DNA of 64,000 bases. Source: Nitrosomonas sp. GTDB lineage: Bacteria; Pseudomonadota; Gammaproteobacteria; Burkholderiales; Nitrosomonadaceae. The notes beneath the pieces are model-generated. The model was not told where the DNA came from. It did no database searches and worked only from the letters and a program-made list of their open reading frames with translations. The position numbers and the translations under genes are program-made. Shown here piece after piece: positions 9,257-19,361 of the stretch (within the stretch, counting starts at the first letter, position 1; each line of letters begins with the position of its first letter). Location of the stretch: positions 62,001-126,000 of the forward strand of contig NZ_JAHBZY010000006.1 in NCBI RefSeq assembly GCF_019635155.1, read 5' to 3'.

Positions 9257-10318
9257 CTAAAAAGTCCGCCGCAGCCAGAAGCCAGCGATCAGAATCATCA
9301 CAATGCTTGGTACTAAGGCAATGAACGCGGCGTTTAAGCGCAGGATCAAGCCGGTATTGGCAATAATCTGGTCGAGCAAATAAACTGTGATCCCGATCAG
9401 GGTGGCGAATACCAGTTTGTTGCTGAGGCCTGTGCGGATCGATCCGAACACGAACGGGATCGATAACAGCAACATCGCAATCGTCATCAAGGCGCTGCCG
9501 ATTTTTCGCCATAGCGCTAACGCATAGGAATCCGCATCTTGACCGGTACTTCGCAGGAATTCCACATGTTTTGCCAATTCGATCGGCGACAAACTTTCGG
9601 GCGGTTTGGTCAGCGTGGCGATGTCATCCGGTTTGACGAACGAGTTCCAGTGGATGGTGTCGGCACGTGCGGCGGTAATTTGATCATCTTTAAACGTGCG
9701 GATAATGGCATTGCTCAATTGCCAAACGTCGTTACCAACGATATCCGCATATTGTGCAAGTGTGTGCGTCTGTAAAAAACCATCCGAATCCAGTTGTAGG
9801 ATTTCAATATCGGCGGCTCTCGTGTTATGGACAATTTGACCGATGCGCAAAATGCTGTGTTCGTTCCGGGTCCAAATCCCGAGATTCCTGCCAAGCTCAA
9901 CCGTCAATTCCAACGCATTCGCTCTGTAAGTGATTGCTCTTTGTTGTAACTGAGGGGCTACAAATTGTTCCAGAATCGCGACGCCAAGTAACAACACCAC
10001 CCCGATGCTTAATGGCGCAAGGCTAATACGCAAGGGCGACAGGCCGGCTACCCGCATCGCAATCAATTCCGAATGTACGGCCAGTTTCCCAAGCGCAATG
10101 ACGGTACCGATTAGTGCAATGAAAGGTGCGATTTGGATGAATCGGCGCGGTAACAGCATGACGGTATAGAGAAATGCATCGCTTACGCGGTAGGTGCCTT
10201 TGCCGACATCGTCCAATTGATCCAATAAATCAAAAAAACTGAAAAGCGGTAACAAAATCGCAGTGGCGATTGCGAAACCGGCTATTACTTGATAAACGAT
10301 ATAGCGATAAAGGATCAT
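9257..10318 (-). CDS. lptG: LPS export ABC transporter permease LptG
   Basis: A protein of 353 aa with an N-terminal TM pair, the LDQLDDVGKG region, ELIAMRVAG coupling helix (contacts the LptB ATPase), a central periplasmic jellyroll, and three C-terminal TM helices. Together with LptF and LptB it drives lipopolysaccharide from the inner membrane to the LptC-A-D bridge. The ATG at 10318 overlaps the lptF stop in an ATGA arrangement, so the two are translationally coupled. A longer upstream frame exists but breaks this overlap and the family N-terminus. Confidence 0.92.
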   Translation of the reverse strand: MILYRYIVYQVIAGFAIATAILLPLFSFFDLLDQLDDVGKGTYRVSDAFLYTVMLLPRRFIQIAPFIALIGTVIALGKLAVHSELIAMRVAGLSPLRISLAPLSIGVVLLLGVAILEQFVAPQLQQRAITYRANALELTVELGRNLGIWTRNEHSILRIGQIVHNTRAADIEILQLDSDGFLQTHTLAQYADIVGNDVWQLSNAIIRTFKDDQITAARADTIHWNSFVKPDDIATLTKPPESLSPIELAKHVEFLRSTGQDADSYALALWRKIGSALMTIAMLLLSIPFVFGSIRTGLSNKLVFATLIGITVYLLDQIIANTGLILRLNAAFIALVPSIVMILIAGFWLRRTF

Positions 10319-11397
10319 GATGGATGCGGCGATTTTTTGTTTTTTGCTGTGATCAGCCAATAAATGACGAGGGTGCTCAGCAGCATGAATTCCAACCACC
10401 AAACTCCTGGCATGCTGCCGACCACACCTTGTTCCACCCAGGTTCTGGCCAATCCGGTCAGGTTGTAGTAGGCGGCGAAGATTAAAGCGGCAAGCAAATA
10501 AGTTCGTTCGGTTTTATCCTGGCGCGGCGAGAGGCGGATAAATGTCATTGCGATCAGAGCCAGTAGTACGGTTCCGAGAGGGCGGGAAATTCGCCATTGC
10601 AGTTCCGCGATATCGCGTGGTTGATCCGATTCCCACAAGGTACGGGTTGCTGCGGCTTTGCGCCGGTAATTCACGACCATGTCGTTATCGATAAAATAAG
10701 TCATGTTTTTGAAGTGAATGACATCATCCACCGTGACCGCATTGGTTAATTGATAGACCACGCCATCAAATAATTGTATATGCGGCCTCGGTTCTTGTAC
10801 TGTCGGCTGAATCTGATGAGCTTTTTTGGCGAATACGATTTCACTGCTGTCCGGCTTTCTCGTGAAATGAAAAATATTGTGCATTTCCCTGCTGAACTCG
10901 TCCTTAGTCCGCATATAGACAACTCTGCCGGATTTTTCGCTACCGTAAAAACGGCCGGCTTGAAAACGGTTGGTATTCAATTCCGCTTCCGCCTGCGCAT
11001 CCAGAATGTAGCTCTCACCATAAGCCCACGGACGGACATATGACGACAGCATGCCGCTCAAAATGCCGACCGGTATCGCTACGGTCAGAACGATGAGCAC
11101 CAGGCGCGAACCGCTCAATCCGAAGGTGCGCATGACAATCAACTCGTGATCTTTGTTGAGCCTGCCAAGACCGATGATGACTGAGATATAGAGTGCGATG
11201 GGGATCAATACTTCCAGAGCGATGAGGGTTTTGAGGAATACCAGCTTGATCAACGCGGCGATTCCCAACGTTTCTGTTACGCCTCCGGCCAGCAGCCGGG
11301 CGCTGCTGAAGCTGGCGAACAAGCCGACCAAGATAAGCGCCACGACCGTGAAAGGCAGCATGATTTCACGCGCGACATATCGCTCAATGAGTTTCAT
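10315..11397 (-). CDS. lptF: LPS export ABC transporter permease LptF
   Basis: A protein of 360 aa that begins with the conserved MKLIERYVAREI opening. It contains an HELIVMRTFGLS coupling helix, a long periplasmic beta-rich middle, and a C-terminal TM bundle. It is the partner permease of LptG, which overlaps its 3' end. This is the usual lptF-lptG order of Gram-negative bacteria and implies an LPS-bearing outer membrane. Confidence 0.92.
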   Translation of the reverse strand: MKLIERYVAREIMLPFTVVALILVGLFASFSSARLLAGGVTETLGIAALIKLVFLKTLIALEVLIPIALYISVIIGLGRLNKDHELIVMRTFGLSGSRLVLIVLTVAIPVGILSGMLSSYVRPWAYGESYILDAQAEAELNTNRFQAGRFYGSEKSGRVVYMRTKDEFSREMHNIFHFTRKPDSSEIVFAKKAHQIQPTVQEPRPHIQLFDGVVYQLTNAVTVDDVIHFKNMTYFIDNDMVVNYRRKAAATRTLWESDQPRDIAELQWRISRPLGTVLLALIAMTFIRLSPRQDKTERTYLLAALIFAAYYNLTGLARTWVEQGVVGSMPGVWWLEFMLLSTLVIYWLITAKNKKSPHPS

Positions 11398-11537
11398 AGA
11401 TCCTCATGGCAGCATGATTCGATAAGATGAATGAAAATTCGAGACAGATTCAAAATATTTATACACTGCATATTCTTGCCTGCTTTTGCCTTGCATCGAT
11501 TTCATCGAGAGCGTTTCTCAACGGCCTGTTAGTCATT

Positions 11538-12689
11538 TCACAATACTTTTTGGTAAATACGATAGCGTTTGTATTGTTCGCTACCGATTTGGTCAAGGAT
11601 GTGGCGCATGGCTACGTTATCTTCCAATATCCAAGATAGTTCAACTTCCTCGATGCCTCTGGCGATACCCGCTTGCCTGGGAGCGTCGATGACGAGACAA
11701 GCTAACGCCAGCCCGATCGGCGTGTTGTGGTATTGTTTGCGGACACCCATCAGCGGGATGCGCCCGGAGCGGATTTGCCGGTTTCTGATTCTGTTGATAA
11801 GCTTGAGCCAGCCGAAGGGGAAAAGATTGCCGTTTAATTCTTTTAATACTTCGTTCAAATTCGGTAATCCCACCATAAATGCCGCCGGTTTACCATCGAC
11901 TTCGGCAATCTGAATAAAATCATCCGGCAGCAATAAACGTAAACTACTGCCCAACTCGGCAAATTCTTCCTGAGTAAAAGGGATAAACCCCCAGTTTTCC
12001 GACCATGCATCATTAAAAATGCTGCGCAACGTTTCCATTTCTTCGTCAAAGCGATCGCGTTGCAGGGTCCGCATGCGGATCTGCGGAGAGAATCGCTTGA
12101 TGACCAATTGTATGACAGCCGGTATTTCAAACTCGACTTTGATCTTATAAGCTAATAAATCTTTTGCCGGGTGATAGCCTTGTTCTTCGAGTAACCGGCC
12201 ATACCATCGTGCGGAATGGGGCATCATAATGGCCGGCGGCGTATCAAACCCATCGACCAGGATGCCGCAGTCCTGATTGATCGAGAAATTAAACGGACCG
12301 CTGATCCGGCGGATTTCCCGCGATGCCAGCCATGCTTCCGCATGCATGATGAGCGCGGCGAAGACTTCGGAGTTTTCAATGCATTCCATCAAGCCAAAGT
12401 GACCACTATCCGAGCCATAACGTTGTTGGTGCAACGTGTCAATTTGCGCACTGATCCTTCCTGCCGGTTGATCATTCAGATAAGCAATCCAGCCTTGCCA
12501 TTCACCATGTTTAAAATACGGGTTGAAACGGGAGAAATGAAAGCGGCGTTCGAGACGTAACGGCGGTACCCACACGGGATCATCAGCATAAATATGCCAG
12601 GGTACATCGATAAATCGACCCATATCGCGATAAGTCATTACCGGGCGAACCGTAATTTTAGAGCTGGCCGGAACGTCGATGTGACTCAT
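11538..12689 (-). CDS. GNAT-like acyltransferase-fold protein
   Basis: A protein of 383 aa. It is soluble and aromatic-rich, with WHIYADDPVWVPPL near the N-terminus, FNFSINQDCGILVDG and a C-terminal acetyltransferase-like half (IAEVDGKPAAFMVGLPNLNEVL, then EEVELSWILEDNVAMRHIL). It resembles uncharacterised GNAT-fold proteins about 380 aa long found in Proteobacteria, often poorly annotated. The ATG at 12689 has a nearby purine-rich stretch. It lies 140 bp upstream of lptF on the same strand; a joint transcript is possible but not shown. Substrate unknown. Confidence 0.6.
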   Translation of the reverse strand: MSHIDVPASSKITVRPVMTYRDMGRFIDVPWHIYADDPVWVPPLRLERRFHFSRFNPYFKHGEWQGWIAYLNDQPAGRISAQIDTLHQQRYGSDSGHFGLMECIENSEVFAALIMHAEAWLASREIRRISGPFNFSINQDCGILVDGFDTPPAIMMPHSARWYGRLLEEQGYHPAKDLLAYKIKVEFEIPAVIQLVIKRFSPQIRMRTLQRDRFDEEMETLRSIFNDAWSENWGFIPFTQEEFAELGSSLRLLLPDDFIQIAEVDGKPAAFMVGLPNLNEVLKELNGNLFPFGWLKLINRIRNRQIRSGRIPLMGVRKQYHNTPIGLALACLVIDAPRQAGIARGIEEVELSWILEDNVAMRHILDQIGSEQYKRYRIYQKVL

Positions 12690-12811
12690 GATAGAAAGGG
12701 ACTGTTAACTGATGTAAATGTATTGAGCTGGAAACATTTAACCGATCGCTTAACTGGGTATCGATTTTTTTATGTATCGATTGATACCGCAAAAGCGCAA
12801 TAGAGAAACGG

Positions 12812-13282
12812 TTATAGATTGGTATGCCTCATCAGATTCGATATAAGCTGATGAAAAACTTCTTTCGGATCAGATTGAGTTTTGGAAGATTGATTGGAAT
12901 CCGCGGCGTCTTGCTCGGCAGCGGCAATTTTTTCATCGGTAATGTTACGGCAGAAGTCCCGAAAATTATTCCAGTCGGTGTTATATGCGGATAAGCGTTT
13001 CTGAGGGATAAAAACGCGAAGCACTTCAAAATTCTGGTGCATTTCCGGTAACCGGGCCGTGAGGTAGTGATTGATATTTTTGGGCCAACGTTTATGCACC
13101 GGATACATGTCCGCCAGCTCTTCCTCAATCGTGGCGCGGAAGCTTTCGATTGCATAAGCGCGCCGTTTGCGGTTGATGACGTCAATCATAAAGGCCACTA
13201 TCCCTAAGAGGCCAAATATCAAAAACGGCCAGAGCGGTACGTTCTCGAAATACGCTGCGATTTGATCAATGTTTTCGTTCAA
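12812..13282 (-). CDS. Small membrane-anchored protein of unknown function
   Basis: A protein of 156 aa, not recognised. It has one TM segment at about residues 16-36 (PLWPFLIFGLLGIVAFMIDV), then a charged soluble domain of about 85 residues and a low-complexity acidic/Ser/Gln tail. The frame opens with TTG at 13282; no ATG keeps the TM segment, so the start is uncertain. The composition matches neighbouring genes and the frame is well isolated, which supports it being real. Confidence 0.5.
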   Translation of the reverse strand: MNENIDQIAAYFENVPLWPFLIFGLLGIVAFMIDVINRKRRAYAIESFRATIEEELADMYPVHKRWPKNINHYLTARLPEMHQNFEVLRVFIPQKRLSAYNTDWNNFRDFCRNITDEKIAAAEQDAADSNQSSKTQSDPKEVFHQLISNLMRHTNL

Positions 13283-13536
13283 GATCGTCTCAATAAATGT
13301 TAGAAGTTACAAAATGGATTCTATTGGTAAGAATCTCTACCCGGGAAACGTAAAGAGACCAGCGATTTACTGATTGAGAAACAAGGCTTCGGAAGATTTG
13401 TGAAAGTATTTGTTTCCGCTCATACTGTCTCAAAGCTGTATCTTGCCATAGTCAGTTTCATGTATCAATATTGCGAATGGAATGGTATCCGTTAAACCGA
13501 AGCGTTGACAATTTTACCGTTGAATAAATCATCGAA

Positions 13537-13641
13537 ATTCAGCGTTTCCCTAAAATTGCATTGACCTGATGCTGCTAATTGCGTTATTTTCCTTTTTTTA
13601 TAAAACAATTTTTATTAGGTTTATTTTGGGAAACGCTGAAT
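13537..13641. repeat. 105-bp element with 14-bp perfect terminal inverted repeats, within a 516-bp gene-free stretch
   Basis: ATTCAGCGTTTCCC at 13537-13550 is matched by its exact reverse complement at 13628-13641; the match continues inward (TAAAAT against AAAAT) with one extra base. The interior is AT-rich and non-coding, and no target duplication is obvious. It could be a small MITE or a long regulatory hairpin upstream of xseB. The rest of 13283-13798 holds no gene I can support. Confidence 0.55.
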
Positions 13642-13798
13642 CACCCGGCGGGCAAGAAAAGTGCAAGGCGGACGGATCGAAGGAAGTGAAGCTTATCAAC
13701 GTGATAGGCAATTTTTCGAGTATCGTCCGGCGCAGCAATTCGCTTCTACAGACAATAAATATCAGTGTTTCCTTAGTATCGACCGGTTTGTGATTTTT

Positions 13799-14050
13799 AT
13801 GACCAAATCATCTAAACAGGCTGTTTCGGCTCCACCGGAAAGTTTTGAAGCGGCGTCAGCCGAACTGGAGAAAATCGTAACAGCGATGGAAGCGGGACAA
13901 ATGTCTTTGGAAGCATCGCTATCCGCCTATCAACGAGGAGCAGAATTACTGCAATACTGTCAGAACAAGCTACAGGCTGCGCAACAGCAAGTGCGCATAC
14001 TGGAAGCCGGCATGTTGAAAGATTTATCGAAATCCGATAGCAATGAATAA
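13799..14050 (+). CDS. xseB: Exodeoxyribonuclease VII small subunit
   Basis: A protein of 83 aa. The core SFEAASAELEKIVTAMEAG then SLEASLSAYQRGAELLQYC is diagnostic for XseB, the small helical subunit that binds XseA. The complex degrades single-stranded DNA to oligonucleotides in mismatch repair and recombination. The ATG at 13799 gives the family length; the frame stays open upstream but that part has no conserved sequence. It overlaps ispA by 8 bp, the common betaproteobacterial order. Confidence 0.92.
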   Translation: MTKSSKQAVSAPPESFEAASAELEKIVTAMEAGQMSLEASLSAYQRGAELLQYCQNKLQAAQQQVRILEAGMLKDLSKSDSNE

Positions 14051-14936
14051 TGATTTTCAGAATTGGGCCAGTCGCTGCCAAGCAAGGATTGAAACCTTTC
14101 TGGAAGCAAGATTGCCAGCGGTTGACTGTGTACCGGAACGATTGCATAAAGCCATGCGTTATTCGGTACTGGGCGGTGGAAAACGGGTGCGGCCATTATT
14201 ATCGTTTGCAGCCGGAGAGCTTTCCGAAGCGGATGTTGAACGGGTAACGGCGGTTGCCGCCGCGGTGGAACTGATTCATGCTTATTCATTGGTGCATGAT
14301 GATTTGCCCTGTATGGATGACGATGTCCTGCGGCGTGGAAAGCCTACTTGCCATGTTGAATTCGATGAAGCGACTGCATTGCTGACCGGGGATAGTCTGC
14401 AAACGCTTGCCTTTGAATTGTTAGCGGAAAAACGCATTGCTGATACTGCAGAGACGCAGCTGAAGATGATCGCGCAATTGGCATTAGCTTCCGGTTCACG
14501 AGGTATGGCGGGAGGGCAAGCATTTGATTTGGACAGCGTCGGAAAAATGCTGAGCCTTCCGGAATTGGAATTCATGCATATACACAAAACGGGCGCGTTG
14601 ATTCGTGCCGCCGTGATGCTGGGAGCGCGCTGCAGTAGTTTGTTGCGCGAAGATCAATTGGTTAAATTGGATCATTTTGCCAAATGTGTCGGTTTGGCCT
14701 TTCAAGTGGTTGATGATTTGCTCGATTCCGAGGCGACGACTGCGACGCTTGGTAAAACTGCCGGAAAAGATGCAGTGAATAACAAGCCGACTTATGTCAG
14801 TATTCTGGGTATCAGTCAAGCCCGGGAATTGGCGGAGAAACTCCAACGCGATGCGTACCAAGCACTTAATGAATTTGATGATGCTGCGTTAAGATTGCGG
14901 CAAGTCGCCGATTTTATTATTAAACGTAAATTCTAA
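14043..14936 (+). CDS. ispA: Farnesyl/geranyl diphosphate synthase
   Basis: A protein of 297 aa. It condenses IPP with DMAPP and GPP to build C10-C15 isoprenoid diphosphates for ubiquinone, undecaprenol and possibly hopanoids. The first Asp-rich motif is DDLPCMDDDVLRRG near residue 83 and the second is DDLLDSEATT; GGGKRVRPLL and the KTG segment HIHKTGALI are present. The gene overlaps xseB by 8 bp and is followed 35 bp later by dxs, so early and middle steps of isoprenoid synthesis are co-transcribed. Confidence 0.94.
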   Translation: MNNDFQNWASRCQARIETFLEARLPAVDCVPERLHKAMRYSVLGGGKRVRPLLSFAAGELSEADVERVTAVAAAVELIHAYSLVHDDLPCMDDDVLRRGKPTCHVEFDEATALLTGDSLQTLAFELLAEKRIADTAETQLKMIAQLALASGSRGMAGGQAFDLDSVGKMLSLPELEFMHIHKTGALIRAAVMLGARCSSLLREDQLVKLDHFAKCVGLAFQVVDDLLDSEATTATLGKTAGKDAVNNKPTYVSILGISQARELAEKLQRDAYQALNEFDDAALRLRQVADFIIKRKF

Positions 14937-14971
14937 TTGTTTTTTCCACACTTTTTATTTTCAGGCATTGA

Positions 14972-16816
14972 ATGTATCCACTGTTAGATACCATTAACTT
15001 ACCATCCCAATTACGTGAACTGGATCAAAAAAAATTACCGCAATTTGCCAATGAGTTACGTGACTTTTTAGTTGATTCGGTAGCGCAAACCGGTGGTCAT
15101 TTATCGTCTAATTTAGGAACTGTCGAATTAACGATCGCACTGCACTATGTTTTCAATACCCCGTATGATCAATTGGTGTGGGATGTCGGGCATCAGACTT
15201 ATGCGCACAAAATTTTGACAGGGCGGCGCGAAGGCATGAGCAAATTGCGCATGCACGGCGGAATCGCCGGGTTTCCCCGTCGCGATGAAAGCGAGTACGA
15301 TGCATTCGGCACCGCGCATTCCAGCACCTCCATCAGTGCCGCGTTGGGAATGGCGGTAGCGGCTCGTTTAAACAAGACCAACCGGCGTGCGATCGCTATC
15401 ATCGGTGACGGCGCCATGAGCGCCGGGATGGCGTTTGAAGCGCTTAATAACGCCGGTGTGATGGATGCCAACTTACTGGTCATTTTGAATGACAACGATA
15501 TGTCGATTTCCCGGCCGGTTGGTGCCTTGAATAATTATCTGGCCAAGCTGATGTCGGGAAAGTTTTATGCGACCGCCCGGCGCGCCGGCGAGAAAGTGCT
15601 GGGTGTCGTGCCACCGGTGTTGGAGCTGGCCAAGCGCGCGGAAGAGCACGTCAAAGGAATGGTGACCCCGGGTACCTTGTTTGAAGAATTCGGATTCAAC
15701 TATATCGGTCCGATCGACGGTCACGATCTGGATGTGCTGGTTACTACACTGAATAACATCAAGGAGCTGGATGGTCCGCAGTTTCTGCATGTAGTGACGC
15801 GCAAGGGCGCCGGGTACAAGGTAGCGGAAGAAGATCCGATTTTGTACCACGGTGTCGGTAAATTCGATCCGAAAAAAGGAATAGTCGCAAAAGCGGGTGG
15901 CAAACCGGCGTATACCCAGATATTTGGCGATTGGTTGTGCGATATGGCGGCGCAGGATTCCCGCTTAATCGGAATTACGCCGGCGATGCGGGAAGGTTCC
16001 GGGCTGGTGCGTTTTTCTCAGGAGTACCCTGACCGCTATTTTGATGTCGGCATTGCCGAACAGCACGCTGTAACTTTTGCCGCAGGAGCGGCTTGTGATG
16101 GACTGAAGCCGGTGGTGGCGATTTATTCGACCTTTTTGCAGCGTGCCTACGATCAATTGATCCATGATGTTGCGATTCAGAACTTGCCGGTGGTATTTGC
16201 GATTGACCGGGCTGGCTTGGTCGGTGCGGACGGACCGACGCATGCCGGAAGTTTTGACTTATCCTATTTACGCTGCATTCCTAACATGACGGTGATGGCG
16301 CCCGCTGACGAAAACGAGTGCCGGCAGATGTTGTATACTGCATTTCAATTGGATACGCCATCGGCGGTTCGTTATCCGCGCGGAACCGGACCGGGTGTCA
16401 ATGTTCAAAAGGAAATGAAAGCATTGCCGATTGGGCGGGGTGAAATCCGCCGTGAAGGCGTGAAAATCGCATTGCTGGCGTTTGGCAGCTTGTTGGCGCC
16501 CTGCTTGCAAGCTGCGGAAGAATTGAATGCAACCGTTGCCAATATGCGTTTCATCAAGCCACTGGACGATGATCTGGTGGCGTCGTTAGCAAGCAGCCAT
16601 GAGTTACTGGTAACGGTGGAAGAAAATACCGTGTTGGGCGGTGCGGGCGGTGCGGTGATGGAATCGCTCAACAACCAAGGAATCACTGTCAAGGTCTTAC
16701 AGCTTGGCTTGCCGGATGTTTTCATCGATCAAGGCGAGCATGCGCAAATGCTGGCGGACTGCGGATTAGACAAGAATGGAATCGTTCAATCAGTGCGAGC
16801 AATAATGTTTGCATAA
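14972..16816 (+). CDS. dxs: 1-deoxy-D-xylulose-5-phosphate synthase
   Basis: A protein of 614 aa, full length for the family. It condenses pyruvate and glyceraldehyde-3-phosphate, the first step of the MEP pathway. The thiamine diphosphate site [15 protein letters not shown]...NDNDMS, the [22 protein letters not shown]-terminal region, and the transketolase C-domain with [15 protein letters not shown] and [14 protein letters not shown] are all visible. It is third in the xseB-ispA-dxs-folE2 run. Confidence 0.96.
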   Translation: MYPLLDTINLPSQLRELDQKKLPQFANELRDFLVDSVAQTGGHLSSNLGTVELTIALHYVFNTPYDQLVWDVGHQTYAHKILTGRREGMSKLRMHGGIAGFPRRDESEYDAFGTAHSSTSISAALGMAVAARLNKTNRRAIAIIGDGAMSAGMAFEALNNAGVMDANLLVILNDNDMSISRPVGALNNYLAKLMSGKFYATARRAGEKVLGVVPPVLELAKRAEEHVKGMVTPGTLFEEFGFNYIGPIDGHDLDVLVTTLNNIKELDGPQFLHVVTRKGAGYKVAEEDPILYHGVGKFDPKKGIVAKAGGKPAYTQIFGDWLCDMAAQDSRLIGITPAMREGSGLVRFSQEYPDRYFDVGIAEQHAVTFAAGAACDGLKPVVAIYSTFLQRAYDQLIHDVAIQNLPVVFAIDRAGLVGADGPTHAGSFDLSYLRCIPNMTVMAPADENECRQMLYTAFQLDTPSAVRYPRGTGPGVNVQKEMKALPIGRGEIRREGVKIALLAFGSLLAPCLQAAEELNATVANMRFIKPLDDDLVASLASSHELLVTVEENTVLGGAGGAVMESLNNQGITVKVLQLGLPDVFIDQGEHAQMLADCGLDKNGIVQSVRAIMFA

Positions 16817-16886
16817 CTTTACCGGGATCGGTGGATCATCAGATTCGGCGGTAAATGAATCCGGTCTTGTCGTACAGGAGATAAAC

Positions 16887-17705
16887 ATGAATAAAGAAAT
16901 AGATTTGCCGATTGCCGATGTACAAAGCTCACCCGATACCCGGCGTATTGCAATTGACCGGGTGGGGATCAAAGCCATACGGCATCCTGTGATTGTGGCG
17001 GATAAAAGCGACGGTGTGCAACATACCATCGCGGTTTTTAACATGTATGTGAATTTGCCGCATAACTTCAAGGGAACGCACATGTCCCGTTTTGTCGAGA
17101 TTCTAAACGGTCACGAACGGGAAATATCAGTGGAGTCTTTTCAATTGATTTTGCGGGAAATGATCGAGCGATTGGAAACGGACTCCGGTCATATTGAAAT
17201 GACGTTTCCTTATTTCATCAATAAATCGGCGCCTGTCTCGAAAGTAAAAAGCTTGCTGGATTATGAAGTGACCTTTATCGGTGAAATTAAAAATAATGAA
17301 TACCTGTTCACCATGAAAGTGGTCGTTCCGGTTACCAGCCTTTGTCCGTGTTCGAAGAAAATATCCGATTACGGTGCGCATAACCAGCGCTCGCATGTGA
17401 CGATTTCGGTACGCACCAACAGTTTTGTGTGGATCGAAGACATTATCCGTATTGCCGAAATGAATGCTTCCTGTGAGCTGTACGGCTTGCTGAAACGCCC
17501 TGACGAAAAGTATGTAACCGAGCGGGCGTACGACAATCCCAAGTTCGTTGAAGATATCGTCAGAGACATTGCTGAGATGCTCAATCACGATGACCGCGTC
17601 GATGCTTATGTGGTCGAATCGGAAAATTTCGAGTCGATTCATAATCATTCGGCGTATGCGTTGATTGAGAACGATAAGAGCGCTTACAAACGAATTCCTA
17701 AGTAA
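16887..17705 (+). CDS. folE2: GTP cyclohydrolase FolE2 (type IB)
   Basis: A protein of 272 aa from the ATG at 16887, chosen because AGGAG lies seven bases upstream; a longer frame from 16809 overlaps dxs and has no family match. FolE2 converts GTP to 7,8-dihydroneopterin triphosphate, the first step of folate and queuosine synthesis, and replaces zinc-dependent FolE. Visible signatures include HKGTHMSRF-type [31 protein letters not shown] (metal-site Cys and His), and the terminal NHSAYALI. Its place after dxs is typical for Nitrosomonas-type genomes. Confidence 0.93.
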   Translation: MNKEIDLPIADVQSSPDTRRIAIDRVGIKAIRHPVIVADKSDGVQHTIAVFNMYVNLPHNFKGTHMSRFVEILNGHEREISVESFQLILREMIERLETDSGHIEMTFPYFINKSAPVSKVKSLLDYEVTFIGEIKNNEYLFTMKVVVPVTSLCPCSKKISDYGAHNQRSHVTISVRTNSFVWIEDIIRIAEMNASCELYGLLKRPDEKYVTERAYDNPKFVEDIVRDIAEMLNHDDRVDAYVVESENFESIHNHSAYALIENDKSAYKRIPK

Positions 17706-17814
17706 TAGTAGTTCATATTGCTTGCCGTCTCATAAAACTGAGTCTCCGGGAAAACAATTCGAGCTCACTTCCGGCAACGTCCTGACTAACATTTGATAAC
17801 TCAGGAGGTGCGTC

Positions 17815-18909
17815 ATGTCACATACGATCATTCAAGAACGTGCCGCGGGTACCATTATGGGTGCTTTTATCGGCGACGCTTTGGGGCTCGGTCCTCATTG
17901 GTATTACGATCTCGCCGAACTACGGCGTGATTACGGGGAATGGATCACCACCTATACCGATCCCAAACCGGGGCGCTACCACAGCGGACGCAAAGCGGGC
18001 CAACTCTCTCAGTCAGGCATCATTCTCACACACATGGTGCGTTCCCTCGTTGAACGCGGTGAATACAATGAAGCCGATTTTTGCCGCCGGCTGGATGAAG
18101 AACTGTTTCCGTTACTCGATGGTACTCCGATGGGCGGGCCGGGCGGTTATACCAGTCAATCGATTCGTCATGCGTGGCGCTGCCGGGTAGAGCAGAAATT
18201 GCCGTGGAGCAAGACCGGAGGGCATGCGGACACCACTGAGGCCATCGAACGTACGTTGGCGATTGCTGTTCGTTATGCATTTCAACCGGCGGAACTCGCT
18301 ATCGCGGTGGCGAACAATACCCGCTTGACGCAAATCGACGATACGGTGATTTCCATGACAGTGGCTTATGCCGCCGTATTGAGTATGCTGTTGCAAGGGC
18401 ATGCTTTGGATACGGCATTGTCCGGAAAATTGATGAAACTGGTGAAAACCGGGAAACTTCCCTTTCATGCCGTAACCTTCGACGATTTGCACCCGCCGCG
18501 CCCGGGCGATCCCGATCCACCGCGCGCCGGGCGTTTTGCATCGCCGGATGCATTGCTGACACCGTCTTATATGGCGCAAGCGGCAGCGGATGCGGATATT
18601 CGTATTGAACCGGCTTGGAAAGTGTCGATCGTTTACGGCATGCCGTGCGCCATTTATCATCAACTGCCCGCCGCGTATTATCTTGCCGCTCGTTTCCGGA
18701 ACGATTTTGAATCCGCGGTACTGCATGCCGTCAATGGCGGAGGCCAGAATCAAGCGCGTGCGATTCTCACCGGTGCACTGGTTGGCGCCCAGGTGGGTTT
18801 GGCCGGTATTCCTCAGCGATTTCTCGATGGACTGGAAGACTCCGAATCACTTGTAAATCTTGCTAAGAACCTTGCTGCGCAGATGGATAGCATAATAACC
18901 GGAAATTAG
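17815..18909 (+). CDS. ADP-ribosylglycohydrolase family protein
   Basis: A protein of 364 aa preceded by the strong ribosome site AGGAGGTG. The N-terminal GAFIGDALGLGPHWYYD and the later acidic IDDTV segment (TQIDDTVISMTVAYA) match the ADP-ribosylhydrolase (DraG/ARH) fold, in which Asp residues hold two Mg ions. Known members remove ADP-ribose from proteins such as dinitrogenase reductase, but many are uncharacterised and no DraT or nitrogenase is nearby. I would not call it DraG. It is followed by a perfect palindrome. Confidence 0.8.
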   Translation: MSHTIIQERAAGTIMGAFIGDALGLGPHWYYDLAELRRDYGEWITTYTDPKPGRYHSGRKAGQLSQSGIILTHMVRSLVERGEYNEADFCRRLDEELFPLLDGTPMGGPGGYTSQSIRHAWRCRVEQKLPWSKTGGHADTTEAIERTLAIAVRYAFQPAELAIAVANNTRLTQIDDTVISMTVAYAAVLSMLLQGHALDTALSGKLMKLVKTGKLPFHAVTFDDLHPPRPGDPDPPRAGRFASPDALLTPSYMAQAAADADIRIEPAWKVSIVYGMPCAIYHQLPAAYYLAARFRNDFESAVLHAVNGGGQNQARAILTGALVGAQVGLAGIPQRFLDGLEDSESLVNLAKNLAAQMDSIITGN

Positions 18910-18972
18910 GGTTTTTGTCCGGTTGCGATATGTGGTAACCGATTATGGGTTTGATATTTCCATTTGTGCAAG

Positions 18973-18991
18973 GTACTGACCAGGTCAGTAC
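18973..18991. promoter_or_regulatory. Perfect 9-bp inverted repeat with 1-nt spacer
   Basis: GTACTGACC-A-GGTCAGTAC lies between the ADP-ribosylglycohydrolase gene and the toxin gene, which are convergent. There is no adjacent T-run, so it does not look like a standard intrinsic terminator. It could be a protein-binding operator or a transcript-end hairpin. Confidence 0.5.
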
Positions 18992-19037
18992 TGAGATGAT
19001 AGATTAAGCTTCAGACCAGGGCATCAGAATTGATGCC

Positions 19038-19361
19038 TTAAATTTCTTTCTCAGATTTATGTGTTGCTTCGATTTGCCATATTGAGATTCTCGTGCGCAT
19101 AAAGGAATTTATCGATAAACCATCGCGGTGATGGCCGATGCGAATAACCAATACCGTCAATTGTGCATCATGCACTTCGTATACAACGCAATACAAACCG
19201 ATGCGAATACGGCGTAGTCTGGATATTCTCTTTGAGCACGCCACCGCTGCCGGGTTTGTTTTGAGTTGATCAATTGCTTCGATAATGCGAATCCGATCCG
19301 CATAGGTTATGTTTTTTAATGACTTAAGCGCGCTCTGCTTAATGCTGACGGAGTAACTCAT
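19038..19361 (-). CDS. RelE/ParE-superfamily toxin
   Basis: A protein of 107 aa. YSVSIKQSALKSLKNI...RIRIIEAIDQLKTNP and RIRIGLYCVVYEVHDAQLTVLVIRIGHHRD match RelE-type mRNA interferases. The tail runs about 20 residues past the usual end. ATG at 19361 overlaps the antitoxin stop in an ATGA arrangement, giving the typical antitoxin-first coupled operon. Expected activity is ribosome-dependent mRNA cleavage or gyrase poisoning; which one cannot be told. Confidence 0.85.
   Translation of the reverse strand: MSYSVSIKQSALKSLKNITYADRIRIIEAIDQLKTNPAAVACSKRISRLRRIRIGLYCVVYEVHDAQLTVLVIRIGHHRDGLSINSFMRTRISIWQIEATHKSEKEI

Noticed and set aside
17127-17648. 173-codon open frame on the minus strand
   Set aside because: Antisense to folE2; no family features.
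18112-18753. 213-codon open frame on the minus strand
   Set aside because: Antisense to the ADP-ribosylglycohydrolase gene; Arg/His-rich shadow composition.
17815-18909. Naming the ADP-ribosylglycohydrolase DraG
   Set aside because: No nitrogenase or DraT gene is nearby and the family is broad.
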